Assembly (NCBI RefSeq): GCF_003425685.1
Contig: NZ_QJKM01000008.1
Coordinates: 1-64,000, forward strand
Reading direction: 5' to 3'
Length of the DNA: 64,000 nt
DNA from: Rhizobium terrae
Lineage (GTDB): Bacteria; Pseudomonadota; Alphaproteobacteria; Rhizobiales; Rhizobiaceae
A program made the position numbers and the translations under genes. The notes under the pieces are model-generated. The model was not told where the DNA came from and ran no database searches. It saw only the letters and a list, made by a program, of their open reading frames with translations. Shown piece by piece: positions 9,122-18,387 of this stretch. The stretch's first letter is position 1; every line of letters begins with the position of its first letter.

Positions 9122-10126
9122 TTAGGCCGTAACACGGTTTCGCAACCGGCCCTCATCGAGCAGGATTCTGACCGTCCGCGCTGCATTGGTGCGCATTTCG
9201 ACAGCCGCATGGTCGGAGTAGAAGGCGTTGTGAGGCGTGATGACAAGCCGTCCGGCAAGCCAATCCTCGCGGTTTCGCCATGCAGACAAGAGGGGATGTT
9301 GGCCGGGCGGTTCCTGGGCCAGCGTGTCTATCGCCGCTGCAGCAAGGTGGCCGCTGCGCAATGCTTTTTCGAGGGGATCAAGATCCCCGAGCAATTCTCC
9401 GCGAGCGGTATTGACCAGGATCGCCCCCGGTTTCAGCTGTGCGAGACCATCAGCGTCCAGCATGCCGCGGGTCTCCGCGGTCGCAGGACAATGAAGCGTG
9501 ACGATGTCCGACTGAGCGAGAACATCTGCGAGCCGTTCCACGCGCTCATAACCGACAGCCTTCTCATGGCCGGGCGGCTGACCTGGATCGTAGCCAAGGA
9601 TGCGGAAGCCGAACGGCTTCAGTCGGTTGACGACCGCCGTACCGATCCGGCCGACGCCGATGATTCCGACGGTTGCGCGGTTCGAACGGAAAAGCGGTTT
9701 GAGGCTATGGACCTGCCAACCGGACGCGTAGCCGCGAGCGCGGGCATCGTGTTCCCAGAGACGTCGATGAAGCGAGAGGATCATTGCGATCGCGTGATCG
9801 GCAACCTCTTCGGTGCCATAATCCGGGTTGTTGGCAAAGGGGATGCCCGCGCTTGCCAATGCCGCAAGGTCGATCTTCTCGTAGCCGACGCCATAGCGCA
9901 CGACGCCGCGGCAGCGCTTAAGATAGGAAATGCTGCGCGAGGTCAGTCGCGCGCCCCAAACCATCAGCGCGTCGAGTCTTGCTAAACGATCGGCGTCAAA
10001 CAGCGTCTCGTCGGTGGTCGCGAAAAAATCGATCTCGACATCCCCTCCGAGTACATCAGCCTCAAGATCTGGGGTACCGATCATATGATCGGTGATGCCG
10101 ACCACATACTTTTTCTGTGTCATCAT
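9122..10126 (-). CDS. D-isomer-specific 2-hydroxyacid dehydrogenase
   Basis: A 334-residue NAD(P)-dependent dehydrogenase of the phosphoglycerate/C-terminal-binding-protein group. The Rossmann motif GVGRIGTAVV lies around residues 157-166. The substrate arginine is in NTARGELL, and the catalytic histidine is in ITPHNAFYS near the C-terminus. These enzymes interconvert 2-oxo acids and D-2-hydroxy acids. It is the next gene after the SsuC-like permease on the same strand, 15 bases downstream. It probably processes a carbon product released when a sulfonate is cleaved; the substrate cannot be read from sequence. Two adjacent ATGs (10126, 10123) are possible starts. Confidence 0.87.
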   Translation of the reverse strand: MMTQKKYVVGITDHMIGTPDLEADVLGGDVEIDFFATTDETLFDADRLARLDALMVWGARLTSRSISYLKRCRGVVRYGVGYEKIDLAALASAGIPFANNPDYGTEEVADHAIAMILSLHRRLWEHDARARGYASGWQVHSLKPLFRSNRATVGIIGVGRIGTAVVNRLKPFGFRILGYDPGQPPGHEKAVGYERVERLADVLAQSDIVTLHCPATAETRGMLDADGLAQLKPGAILVNTARGELLGDLDPLEKALRSGHLAAAAIDTLAQEPPGQHPLLSAWRNREDWLAGRLVITPHNAFYSDHAAVEMRTNAARTVRILLDEGRLRNRVTA

Positions 10127-10141
10127 CGTCTGCCGGTCATG

Positions 10142-11041
10142 CTATCGCGTCATGCCCCATTTCAGGATCGTTCGCCGCTCCAACTGCCGGAACAGGACAT
10201 TCTCGACGAGGAGGCCGAGCAGGATGACCGTCATCAGGCCCGCGAAGACCCGGTCGGTATAAAGCTCGTTGCGGTTTTGGAAGATGTACCAGCCGACCCC
10301 ACCGCGGCCCGAGGATGCCCCGAAGACGAGTTCGGCGGCAATCAACGTCCGCCACGCGAAGGCCCAGCCGATCTTAAGTCCCGCAATGATCGACGGCAGG
10401 GCTGCCGGCACTAGAATGAGGAAGACATAGCGCAACCCGCGCAGGCCATAATTGCGGCCGGTCATTCGCAGGGTCTCCGGTACGCTGGTGAAGCCGGTAT
10501 ACATGTTCAGGGCAAGCGGCCAGAGCACCGAATGGATCAGCACGAAGATGAGGCTTCCCTGGCCAAGCCCGAACCACAGGAGTCCAAGCGGCAGAAGCGC
10601 GATTGGGGGGAGGGGATTGAGCATGGAGGTCAATGTCGACAGGAAATCGCGCCCGAGTTGGCTGGATACGGCAAGAGATGTCAGGACGAAGGCCAGAACG
10701 ACCCCCGCGACATAGCCTTTGACCAGGATATCGACGGAGTTCGCTGCGCGGCCAGGTATGATCCCGTTGCCGATGTCTTCGAAGAAGGCTTGCAGCGTTG
10801 CCGTGAATGAGGGCAGGAGAAGGTCGTTTCCCTGAAGTCTTGCGACAATCTCCCACATAACAGCGAGAAAGATCAGGATAAGGGCCTTTCGCAGCCAGGC
10901 ATATTGCCAGAGGCGCTGCGGCAGCGACACGCGCCGCTCGATGGAACTGCCAGCGATTGGTTCGGGTATTCGCTCGTATTCAGGTCGGATCGGAGGCGTC
11001 GGCCGTATTGCGCCAGGGCCAGCGGTAGCAGTGTCACTCAT
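10142..11041 (-). CDS. ABC transporter permease, sulfonate/nitrate type (SsuC-like)
   Basis: A 299-residue inner-membrane permease of the BPD_transp_1 family with about six helices. The cytoplasmic EAA-type loop is seen around LRMTGRNYGLRGLRYVFLI. The start at 11041 (MSDTATAG) overlaps the upstream ATPase gene by eight bases (ATGAGTGA), which signals translational coupling; the frame extends further upstream only inside that gene. With the ATPase and the substrate-binding protein it forms a complete SsuABC/TauABC-type importer. The two cytosolic and periplasmic partners lie directly upstream on the same strand. Confidence 0.88.
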   Translation of the reverse strand: MSDTATAGPGAIRPTPPIRPEYERIPEPIAGSSIERRVSLPQRLWQYAWLRKALILIFLAVMWEIVARLQGNDLLLPSFTATLQAFFEDIGNGIIPGRAANSVDILVKGYVAGVVLAFVLTSLAVSSQLGRDFLSTLTSMLNPLPPIALLPLGLLWFGLGQGSLIFVLIHSVLWPLALNMYTGFTSVPETLRMTGRNYGLRGLRYVFLILVPAALPSIIAGLKIGWAFAWRTLIAAELVFGASSGRGGVGWYIFQNRNELYTDRVFAGLMTVILLGLLVENVLFRQLERRTILKWGMTR

Positions 11042-11879
11042 GATCGCTCTCCGTTGCACCGGGCGTTTCGTCGAACAGAAGACGATGAATGCGCGTCGCG
11101 GCGGATTGAAACTCAGAGCTTCCACCGCTCTGCAGGTCCCATTCATGGCTGTTGATCTCAGCGCGCATGCGGCCCGGATGCGGAGACAGCAGCGCGATAC
11201 GGTTGCCGACGGCCAACGCCTCTTCGATGGAGTGGGTGACGAATAGCAGAGTGAAGCGCACATCCTCCCACAGCGCCAGCAGTTCTTCCTGCATCTTGCG
11301 CCGGGTCAGCGCGTCAAGCGCGGCGAAGGGCTCGTCCATCAGCAGGACACGTGGCTCCATTGCGAGCGCCCGCGCGATCGCAACCCGTTGCTTCATCCCC
11401 CCCGACAGTGCATTCGGATAGGCTTCGGCAAAACGACTTAAGCCGACCTTTTCCAGATAATGGTCAGCCCGTTCGAGAGCTTCCTTGCGGCCGAGGCGGC
11501 CTGAGACCCGAACAGGAAACGCCACGTTCTCGCGGACGGTCTTCCACAGCGGTAGCTGGTCGAATTCCTGAAAGACTACCACGCGGTCCGGTCCTGGCCC
11601 GGTGACCGGGCGACCATCCAACAGGACTTGCCCTTCGCTGGGCGCAATGAAGCCGCCGACTGCCTTCAACAAGGTGGATTTGCCACAGCCGGAGGCGCCG
11701 AGCAGGATGAAGCGGTCTGCTTCCCAGATGTCGAAGCTGACATTCTGCGTCGCGCGCACGATCCGCCCCGGCGCCACATATTCCAATGTAACGCCTTCGA
11801 CCGCAAGAAGCGGCGTTTGCGCCGAGTGACTTGTATTGCCTACGGATGCAGTTGATGTGCCGTCCATTCTATCTCGCAA
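11034..11879 (-). CDS. ABC transporter ATP-binding protein (SsuB-like)
   Basis: A 281-residue ATPase of the nitrate/sulfonate/taurine importer class. The Walker A motif is GASGCGKST around residues 57-65. The ABC signature reads LSGGMKQRVAIARAL, followed by Walker B VLLMDEPFAALD and the switch histidine in LFVTHSIEEAL. An in-frame ATG at 11867 is an alternative start. It lies between the binding-protein gene (58-base gap containing a hairpin) and the overlapping permease gene. It powers uptake of an organosulfur compound, inferred from the surrounding monooxygenase genes. Confidence 0.9.
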   Translation of the reverse strand: MRDRMDGTSTASVGNTSHSAQTPLLAVEGVTLEYVAPGRIVRATQNVSFDIWEADRFILLGASGCGKSTLLKAVGGFIAPSEGQVLLDGRPVTGPGPDRVVVFQEFDQLPLWKTVRENVAFPVRVSGRLGRKEALERADHYLEKVGLSRFAEAYPNALSGGMKQRVAIARALAMEPRVLLMDEPFAALDALTRRKMQEELLALWEDVRFTLLFVTHSIEEALAVGNRIALLSPHPGRMRAEINSHEWDLQSGGSSEFQSAATRIHRLLFDETPGATESDHE

Positions 11880-11886
11880 ATGCTCT

Positions 11887-11907
11887 GCGCGGCCTTCAAG
11901 GCCGCGC
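11887..11907. terminator. Hairpin between binding protein and ATPase genes
   Basis: Perfect 8-base-pair stem GCGCGGCC / GGCCGCGC with the loop TTCAA, placed after the binding-protein stop and before the ATPase start. No U-run follows. Such a structure usually stabilises the upstream message or attenuates read-through, keeping binding protein in excess. Confidence 0.6.
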
Positions 11908-11938
11908 TATTGCAGGATCAGGTTTGCCCGATGAGTGG

Positions 11939-13027
11939 TCAGCTGCCGTTGTCGCCATGTGCTTCCGGAAAGAAGTAGTCCTTCCAAGAGCTGGCCTCGT
12001 TCTTCAAGACGCCGATCTTGTATAGTTCCGAGGCGTATATGAAGGTGTTTTTGGGCACGATCGAAAAGTCGTTTTCCGGGTCGTTGATGATATCGAGCAC
12101 GAGTTTGGGCGAGAGCTTCGATTTTTGCTCGCGGATGAAGGTCTCTGCGGCGTCCGCCTTGTGAGTTTTGATCCAATCTGCGGCATCGCGCAGCGCCGCG
12201 TAGAAGGCAGCATAGGTTTTGGGATTCTTGTCATGGAAAGCGGTGGTGGCATAAAGAACGTTGAAGGTCGCCGGACCGCCAAGGATATCATAGGAACTGA
12301 TGACCTTGTGAACTGCCTTGTTGCCCTGCAGCGCCTGATAATAAAAAGGTGCTGAGGAGAAGTGCGAGTTCACTTCCGTCCCGCCCGAAATCAGTGCCGC
12401 GGTTGCATCGGGATGCGGCAGGCTGACGGTGATATCGTCGAGTTTCTGAAAATTGTCCTTGCCGAAGACCTTGGCGGCCTCGATCTGCAGCGTTCGGGAC
12501 TGAAAACCTACGCCAGCCGCAGGCACCGCGATCCGGTCGTTGGATCCAAAATCCTTCAGGGAATGGATGTTTGGATTGGTCGTCAACAGGTAGTTGGGCT
12601 GCGAGCCAAGTGCTGCTACCATCTTGACGTCCTGACGCCCCTTGGTCCGGTCCCAAGTTGTGAGCGCCGGCGGCACGCCGGCCGCGGCGATATCGAGATT
12701 GTCGGATAGAAGCGCTTCGTTCATCGCCGTCGCACCGGACACCGTCGCCCATTCGACGTCAATGTCGAGGCCGGCTTCCTTGCCACGCTTTTCGATGAGC
12801 TTCTGATCGCGAATGACGTCGAGCGTCAGGTAGGAGATGCCGAACTGCTGGGCGATGCGGATCTTCCCTTCGGCCGCAGCCTGCCCGGGCGCCAGCATTG
12901 CGATGAGACCGAGGGACGCCCCAACGGCGAACAATGAGTTACGCCAATTGAGATGGCGGCGGCTTCTTGGAAAATGACGCGGCGGCATGCGTGCTCCTGG
13001 AACAGGCGTTGAGATCTCGAAAGTCAT
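11939..13027 (-). CDS. ABC substrate-binding protein, sulfonate type (SsuA-like)
   Basis: A 362-residue periplasmic binding protein of the NMT1/SsuA class. The N-terminus has a basic stretch then a hydrophobic core (SLFAVGASLGLIAMLAPG) and an AxA-type cleavage site near residue 50, so it is secreted. Mature-protein features include the opening KIRIAQQFGISYLTLDVI, DIAAAGVPPALT, and the long C-terminal helices. A GAGGAG motif upstream of 13027 supports the start, although two other ATGs in another frame lie just before it. It heads the SsuABC-like importer. The 230 bases upstream of it probably hold the promoter, since the gene before it is separated by that gap. Confidence 0.87.
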   Translation of the reverse strand: MTFEISTPVPGARMPPRHFPRSRRHLNWRNSLFAVGASLGLIAMLAPGQAAAEGKIRIAQQFGISYLTLDVIRDQKLIEKRGKEAGLDIDVEWATVSGATAMNEALLSDNLDIAAAGVPPALTTWDRTKGRQDVKMVAALGSQPNYLLTTNPNIHSLKDFGSNDRIAVPAAGVGFQSRTLQIEAAKVFGKDNFQKLDDITVSLPHPDATAALISGGTEVNSHFSSAPFYYQALQGNKAVHKVISSYDILGGPATFNVLYATTAFHDKNPKTYAAFYAALRDAADWIKTHKADAAETFIREQKSKLSPKLVLDIINDPENDFSIVPKNTFIYASELYKIGVLKNEASSWKDYFFPEAHGDNGS

Positions 13028-13257
13028 GCATTCGCATGTCTCCTCACGTATCCCCTGACAGAGGTGTGTGAGATTGCTGGAGGGTATTAATCTCGACCAA
13101 ATCGATCAACATGCTAGCATTTCGTTTTCACGAGCGTGTTGAGATCAGAATCCTTCGAAAGCCATTATTTTCGCAAATTCATCAGCACACCTCGCCGCCT
13201 CTGCCGCTCGCAGATTGCCGAAAGTCAGTTTGTAAGTGGCCTTTATTTAGCAACGTT

Positions 13258-13818
13258 TCACTCGGCCGCCGCACGATTGGCCGTTGTCGTGGGAAAGAAG
13301 GCGCCGACCTCACAGACCGCTTCGTCTATGCGTTTGACGAGTTGCTCTGATGAAACGGCGTAGTCTGCGAAGTCGCGATCCGATGCATAGACCGCGGTGG
13401 GCAGGGTGTGGGCCATGAAAAACCCGAACAGGGGACGAAGCTGATGCTCCACCATCAGCGCGTGGCGATCACCACCGCCCGTGGCGGTGATGAGAATCGG
13501 CTTCGACCTGAGTTCTTGCGGATCGATGAGATCGACCAGATGTTTGAAAAGACCCGGATAGGAACCTTTATAGGTCGGTGCGCCGATGACCAGAATGTCG
13601 GCATCGACAATCTCTTTGAGAACATGTTGAGCCCTGTCGTCGAGCTGTTTGCGCCAAAGCGCAGTGCCGAGCGATGGTCCGATATCGACCATGTCGTAAG
13701 TGACGCTGTCAAAGCCGTAGCGATCACTTGCTCGTCCGGCAACATGCTGCACGAGCGCTGTGGTTTTCGACGGCCGGCTGAAGCTTCACAATATTGCGAC
13801 GATCCTGGGGGTTCCCAT
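13258..13818 (-). pseudogene. SsuE-like NADPH-dependent FMN reductase with stop at codon 11
   Basis: A flavodoxin-fold flavin reductase of the SsuE/MsuE group, which supplies reduced FMN to two-component monooxygenases such as the LLM enzymes nearby. Reading from the ATG at 13818 gives MGTPRIVAIL, then TGA at 13788-13786, then SFSRPSKTTALVQ and the rest of the protein in the same frame (for example ILVIGAPTYKGSYPGLFKHL and GGGDRHALMVEHQLRPLF). A glycine (GGA) is expected at the stop position, so one base change would restore it. The stop falls in the phosphate-binding loop of the FMN site. A restart at 13752 would lack that loop. The gene ends 38 bases before the ketopantoate-reductase-like gene's stop. 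Either a real nonsense mutation or a sequence error explains it. Confidence 0.8.
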
Positions 13819-13856
13819 GTTCTTCCTTTCGGTCGGGCTGAAAGACAACGGGTATG

Positions 13857-14852
13857 CTAAAGTGCGGCCCTGCCGGCAACACTCGGGTAGATCTCGGCTA
13901 TATCCCTCGTGCCCGGTTGACGGCCTTCGAGCGCAAGCCTTGCCGCCGCCTGCTGGAAGGCTGCATTGAGAGGAGCCGCTACCCCATGGATGCGGCCGAG
14001 CCTGACGATTTCGCCATTGAGATAATCAACTTCGCTTGTGGTGCCGCGGGTAAAACTTTGCCAGGTCGATTGTTGGCCGGGTTGTATGCCGCTTTCCGGC
14101 GCGACGCGCCAGGACGAGATGTCGATCTTCCATTCCGAGGGGGAGGCCGGATCATATCCGGCGGCAATGAGAACGTCGCGGGCCTCTTGCGCCAAGCCCG
14201 CTGAGGCTTCTGAACGGAGCTCGGGAAGACCTGCGAACAGTTCGACCGCGTTGGTGACATTGTGCTCCAGCTTGGCAGCCTTCCAGCGGCGGATGTCCGG
14301 ACGCGCTTCGGCAAGGTAGCCAGCCTTTGAAAGATCTGCGACGATTGACAAAGCGGTATCGTCCAGCCCTTGCGGGTAACGTCCAAGGGCGACGATCCCG
14401 ATATTCGGCTCACCCCCGACGACGACCTCGCCAGTGACGATGTAGCGCGCAGGAATGCGAATGCTTGCACCATAGACGCGATCGAAGCGCCGCAGGGCGA
14501 TATCTTCCGCAGCGAGACCATTCTGCAATGTCACGAGGGGCAGTTCTGACGCGAATCCCGACCCCTCGACATCTCGCCAGGCCCAGAATTCCGTGGCCGC
14601 CTCGACGTCCTGGGCCTTCACAGTGAGAACGAGAATATCGTCTCGCTGGAGCACCGGCAGTGTGATCGTGTCGGCGGTGTTGAGCCGGACGACTTTTTGC
14701 CCATCCGGCCGGCAGTATGAGAGACCGTGGCTGGCGATATGGGCGATCTGCGCGCCGCGGCCGACCAGAACATAGGAGATACCGTGCGTTTCGAACTCGG
14801 CCGCGAGGCTCGCACCGACCGCGCCGGCGCCGATGATGATGTAGCGTGTCAT
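13857..14852 (-). CDS. Ketopantoate reductase-family dehydrogenase (ApbA/PanE-like)
   Basis: A 331-residue NADPH-dependent reductase of the 2-dehydropantoate reductase family. The nucleotide-binding motif GAGAVGA is at residues 8-14. A conserved lysine is in LTVKAQD, and the C-terminal helical domain carries KLEHNVTNAVE. It sits two bases after the acyl-CoA dehydrogenase-like gene on the same strand, deep in the sulfonate block. Such a paralogue in a catabolic operon is more likely to reduce a 2-oxo or aldehyde intermediate than to make pantoate. Function beyond the family is inference. Confidence 0.85.
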   Translation of the reverse strand: MTRYIIIGAGAVGASLAAEFETHGISYVLVGRGAQIAHIASHGLSYCRPDGQKVVRLNTADTITLPVLQRDDILVLTVKAQDVEAATEFWAWRDVEGSGFASELPLVTLQNGLAAEDIALRRFDRVYGASIRIPARYIVTGEVVVGGEPNIGIVALGRYPQGLDDTALSIVADLSKAGYLAEARPDIRRWKAAKLEHNVTNAVELFAGLPELRSEASAGLAQEARDVLIAAGYDPASPSEWKIDISSWRVAPESGIQPGQQSTWQSFTRGTTSEVDYLNGEIVRLGRIHGVAAPLNAAFQQAAARLALEGRQPGTRDIAEIYPSVAGRAAL

Positions 14853-14854
14853 GA

Positions 14855-16051
14855 TCAGGCCGTCTTCAATACGGTGAGATTGAGCGGAGGAGCCGAAGGC
14901 GTGTCCTTTTCGCTCTTCCAGCGTTCGAAGGCGGTGCGCCCGAGAATGGAGATGGATGTGTCCTCCTGCGGGGCATGGACGAGCACCGATTGAATGTCGC
15001 GGAAGTGGCGCTCCAGGCCCAACTCGTTTCCGAGACCGGGATTGCCGATCCCGCGAACAGCGACCTGAACCGCATCGCGCAGCTGCCGGCCTGCGATCAA
15101 CCGGGCCCTTATGTGCTTCTCGGCATCGGCATGCTTGTCCTTCAGGGCATCGAAAATGATCTGCCGGGCGCCGGAGACCAGTAGATCGATCTCGCCGGAG
15201 AGCGTCACGAAGCGTTCCGTGCGTGCGATCGGATGACCAAGGTTGGTCGGCACCCGCTCGTGGGCAAAGCGGATGAACGCTTCCTGAGCGGCTTCGGCCA
15301 CCCCGAGATAAAGCGCGGTCAGCGCCAGCGTGATTGCTGCGTGCGCCCGATTATCCTGCTGTGCAACGGACGGATCGACCAGATCGATCACGTTCTCGAG
15401 CGGGATCTCGACATCGGTATAGTCGACGTCGTGAGAGCCGGAGGCGCGCATGCCAAGGCTGTTCCAGTTCTCGATGACGCGGATGCCCGGGAGCTTGTTC
15501 GGCACGACAAATGTTCCGACGCGGGCCGGCGCCTCGTCGGTGTGCGCCCAGACCAGAAAATGCGTCAGGCCGTGGGCGCCGGTGACGAACCGCTTGCGAC
15601 CGGTGATCGACCAGCCGGAGGCCGTGCGGCGGGCGAGTGTCGCCGGCAGGCCGCCGCGTGCGGGCGAGCCGAGCTCGGGCTCGACACGCGCGGCATTCAG
15701 CAACAGCGGATGATGCTTGGCCTGGGCAAGCAAGCTCCTATAGAGGTCCTCGGGCCAATGGCTTTTTGTCGCCTGGCCAAGGTGGTTAAAGATCGTCATG
15801 GCGCTGATGAGCGCGACCGATGGATCACCCCGACCGAGCGCCGCAAGGATCGTCGCGGCCTCGTATAGGGATGCGTCAGCCCCTCCATATCTCGCCGCGA
15901 CGGTGCTTTCGAGCAGGCCGCTTTCATGAACCGCACGGATGCCTGCCCATGGAAAGTTCCCCGTTCGATCGGCCTCGGGGGCAGCGTCCGCAAGAGCACG
16001 CGTTGTCGCTCTCAGCAGGCTTGGATCGAAAGTCGAGTCATGGGCGATCAT
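14855..16051 (-). CDS. Acyl-CoA dehydrogenase-like flavoprotein (SfnB/DszC-like)
   Basis: A 398-residue protein with the three-domain acyl-CoA dehydrogenase fold: N-terminal helices, a middle beta domain (ITGRKRFVTGAHGLTHFLVW, then NSLGMRASGSHDV), and C-terminal helices ending near residue 385. In sulfur-scavenging operons this subgroup (SfnB, DszC, related monooxygenases) uses reduced flavin on organosulfur compounds and does not dehydrogenate CoA esters. The usual acyl-CoA catalytic glutamate is not obvious. Its ATG overlaps the stop of the upstream LLM monooxygenase by one base (TGATG), so the two are translationally coupled. It probably acts with the neighbouring flavin enzymes on the same imported substrate. 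Confidence 0.85.
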   Translation of the reverse strand: MIAHDSTFDPSLLRATTRALADAAPEADRTGNFPWAGIRAVHESGLLESTVAARYGGADASLYEAATILAALGRGDPSVALISAMTIFNHLGQATKSHWPEDLYRSLLAQAKHHPLLLNAARVEPELGSPARGGLPATLARRTASGWSITGRKRFVTGAHGLTHFLVWAHTDEAPARVGTFVVPNKLPGIRVIENWNSLGMRASGSHDVDYTDVEIPLENVIDLVDPSVAQQDNRAHAAITLALTALYLGVAEAAQEAFIRFAHERVPTNLGHPIARTERFVTLSGEIDLLVSGARQIIFDALKDKHADAEKHIRARLIAGRQLRDAVQVAVRGIGNPGLGNELGLERHFRDIQSVLVHAPQEDTSISILGRTAFERWKSEKDTPSAPPLNLTVLKTA

Positions 16052-17154
16052 CAGGCCGCCGCCTTCTTCTTTTCCTCTTCCCGTTCGCGTATGCCCTCGC
16101 GCACCAGCGGCAGGATATAGCGGCCGTAGTCGACGGCATCGTTGAAGTTGTCATAGCCGCGGATCGAGATCAGGTCGCAGCCGAGATCGATATAGTCGAG
16201 TATGGAATCGGCAATCGTGCGCGGCGATCCGACGAGCGCGGTGGTTGCCCCGGAGGCATTGGTCGCCGTGACCGTCGGATACCACAGGGCGCGATCATGA
16301 ACGTCGCCGCGTGCGGCAATGTCGAGAAGCCGCTGCGATCCGACATTGGCGGGACGAGGGGCGGTCGGCGGCGCACGATGAAGGCCCTTTTCCCGGTTGT
16401 CCTTGAGGCGGTCGAGCACCCGGTGAGCCTTTTCCCAGGCCAGTTCGTCGGTTTCCGCAACGATCGGACGGAACGTCACCCATATCCGGGGTCGGCCGGT
16501 CCTGCCGGCCTTTGCTGCCTCGGAGCAGATCCGCTCGATCTGCTGCTTGGTTTCCGCCAGCGGTTCGCCCCATAGTCCGAAGATATCGCCGCGCGAGCCA
16601 CCGATCCGGTAGGCTGCGTCCGATGACCCGCCGACCGAGATGGGGATGGTTCCATTCGTCGGACGGACGGCGCTGCGGAACTGCTTGAACTTGTAATATT
16701 CGCCGTCGAAATCGAAGGGTTCGGTCGAGCTCCATGCAAGACGCAGGATACGGATATATTCCTCCTGCCGCTCGTAGCGCTGCTCTTTGTTGAGGAAGTC
16801 GCCCTCGCGCGCCTGCTCGTCATCGCTGCCGCCGGCGATGAAGTGAACGACCACCCGCCCGCCGCTCAACTGGTCGAGTGTGGCAAGCGATTTGGCCGCG
16901 ACCGTCGGATAGACGGTATTGGGCCTGAGCGCGACGATGATCTTGATGTTCTTCGTGTGCGCAAGGACGGTGGCGCCGACGGTGAACGGGTCGAAGGAAG
17001 AGGACGAATAGGGGATCAGCGTATAGTTGAAGCCGTAGTCATCGAGCGCGCGCGCATAACGCTCGAGATAGCGGGGATCGACCGGAGCGTCCGGGAGGGG
17101 ATCGAGATCGGTCGAGGCGTTGGGAAAGCTAACGCTGATGAATTCCACGGACAT
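16051..17154 (-). CDS. LLM-class FMN-dependent monooxygenase (SsuD-like)
   Basis: A 367-residue bacterial luciferase-like barrel close to alkanesulfonate monooxygenase SsuD. Diagnostic segments are the start MSVEFISVSFPNAST, IIVALRPNTVYPTVAAKSLATLDQ, the SGGRVVVHFIAGGSDDEQ stretch, and PISVGGSSDAAYRIGG. SsuD enzymes use FMNH2 and oxygen to cleave a C-S bond, releasing sulfite and an aldehyde. A GAGGAG box six bases before 17154 fixes the start. A 141-base gap separates it from the upstream LLM gene, while the downstream gene overlaps. The C-terminus is rich in Glu and Lys. Confidence 0.88.
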   Translation of the reverse strand: MSVEFISVSFPNASTDLDPLPDAPVDPRYLERYARALDDYGFNYTLIPYSSSSFDPFTVGATVLAHTKNIKIIVALRPNTVYPTVAAKSLATLDQLSGGRVVVHFIAGGSDDEQAREGDFLNKEQRYERQEEYIRILRLAWSSTEPFDFDGEYYKFKQFRSAVRPTNGTIPISVGGSSDAAYRIGGSRGDIFGLWGEPLAETKQQIERICSEAAKAGRTGRPRIWVTFRPIVAETDELAWEKAHRVLDRLKDNREKGLHRAPPTAPRPANVGSQRLLDIAARGDVHDRALWYPTVTATNASGATTALVGSPRTIADSILDYIDLGCDLISIRGYDNFNDAVDYGRYILPLVREGIREREEEKKKAAA

Positions 17155-17295
17155 GGGAGCTCCTCTGATTGTCGAATGCTGGAGGAAAGTTAGGCGGCAG
17201 CTCAGGAGTAAGGAAGACAGGTCTTTCCATTTCTACTGAATCTATAGAAAATATTACCTAATTGCTCCCGCGGAAGATCTGGCCGAGCGGCGGCC

Positions 17296-18387
17296 TTACC
17301 AGTCGGGCGACCAACCGAGGCTTGGAGCGACGGTTTCAGTAAGATCGGTGAGCAGCCGGATGTTCTCGGCAAGGTCGAACGCAGGCGGCAGAAAGAGGAC
17401 GACTTCGTCGGCCGCGGCAAGGCCGGGATCACTGAGCACCGCTTCGATGACCTGGTCCGGCGTGCCCTGGAAGACCGTTGAGATCTGGCTTCCTGGCGGC
17501 TGATTGGTCCGCGAGCTCGGCTCAAGCGCGCCCTTCGGCCGCGATGCGGCGATGCCTTGGGTGCGACGCTCGAGATCATAGGCGGCGTATTTTTCGCGAA
17601 GGTCCGGCGTGGTGCCGACCAGGATCGACGCTGCGACCGCAACAGGCGGCGGCTCGCTTGTCCGTTCGCTGCGCCAGGTGGCTCGAAAAGCCTCGATGCA
17701 GCGGGCCTGATAAGCTCCGAAGCTCTCACCCTCGGCGTGGTCATGCTGCACGGTTCCAGCGATCAGCCCGATACCGAGTTCGGCGGCTTGTATCGCCGAT
17801 CCAAGGCTGGCGGAACCCTGTCTGATGCGCGAGCGAAGGGTCGGACTATATGGCGTCACCCTCAGTTGGCTGCCCTGCGCGGCACCCTGGCCGCGTTCTG
17901 CGACCGTATGCAGAACGTCGCCTGCGATCGCGGAAAGAAAACGGGCCTGACGGCGCTTGGCTTCCGTCCGGGCATCGGTTTCGACAGTGCCGAAGACGGC
18001 ATCAAAGGCGGCGTTGGAGCCGGTGGAGATCGCCAGTTCCAGCCGGCCACCGATCAGGAGATCTGTCGTGCCTGCGGCTTCCGCCAGCAGGATGGGATCC
18101 TGATAGCGCATCGGAATGACGGCCGAGCCGAACACGATATGGCTGGTATGCTGGCCGGCCGCGGCAAAGAAGGGAAGCGGCGAGGACAGATAATGGTCGA
18201 AATGGCGTTGATAGGTCCAACCCGACTGGTAGCCCAGGCGTTCTGCCGCCTTGAAAAGTTCGATGCCCTCCCGCAAGCCGTGAGCGGGGCCGGTCTCGTC
18301 GTTGAACGAGACGCGCGTGTTGAAGCCAAGCCGCTTCTTCGGATGGAATGACGTGGACGGTGCCGCGGCGGGGGCGATGACGGTCAT
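17296..18387 (-). CDS. LLM-class flavin-dependent oxidoreductase
   Basis: A second, more distant luciferase-like flavin oxidoreductase of 363 residues. The pattern FNDETGPAHGLREGIELFKAAERLGYQ, then HFDHYLSSPLPFFAAAGQHT, then IGGRLELAISTG matches the general LLM family. It is not the closest type to SsuD. The start ATG overlaps the upstream ATPase stop by four bases (ATGA). It probably oxidises the compound imported by the dipeptide-type transporter encoded directly upstream. The gene after it starts 141 bases away. Confidence 0.85.
   Translation of the reverse strand: MTVIAPAAAPSTSFHPKKRLGFNTRVSFNDETGPAHGLREGIELFKAAERLGYQSGWTYQRHFDHYLSSPLPFFAAAGQHTSHIVFGSAVIPMRYQDPILLAEAAGTTDLLIGGRLELAISTGSNAAFDAVFGTVETDARTEAKRRQARFLSAIAGDVLHTVAERGQGAAQGSQLRVTPYSPTLRSRIRQGSASLGSAIQAAELGIGLIAGTVQHDHAEGESFGAYQARCIEAFRATWRSERTSEPPPVAVAASILVGTTPDLREKYAAYDLERRTQGIAASRPKGALEPSSRTNQPPGSQISTVFQGTPDQVIEAVLSDPGLAAADEVVLFLPPAFDLAENIRLLTDLTETVAPSLGWSPDW

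Noticed and set aside
13752..13818. TGA at codon 11 of the flavin reductase as selenocysteine or programmed read-through
   Set aside because: The position is a glycine in the phosphate-binding loop of the family, and there is no known use of selenocysteine there. A point mutation or sequence error is simpler.
15820..16575. A 251-codon plus-strand frame across the LLM and acyl-CoA dehydrogenase-like genes
   Set aside because: Antisense to two coupled genes with strong family matches.
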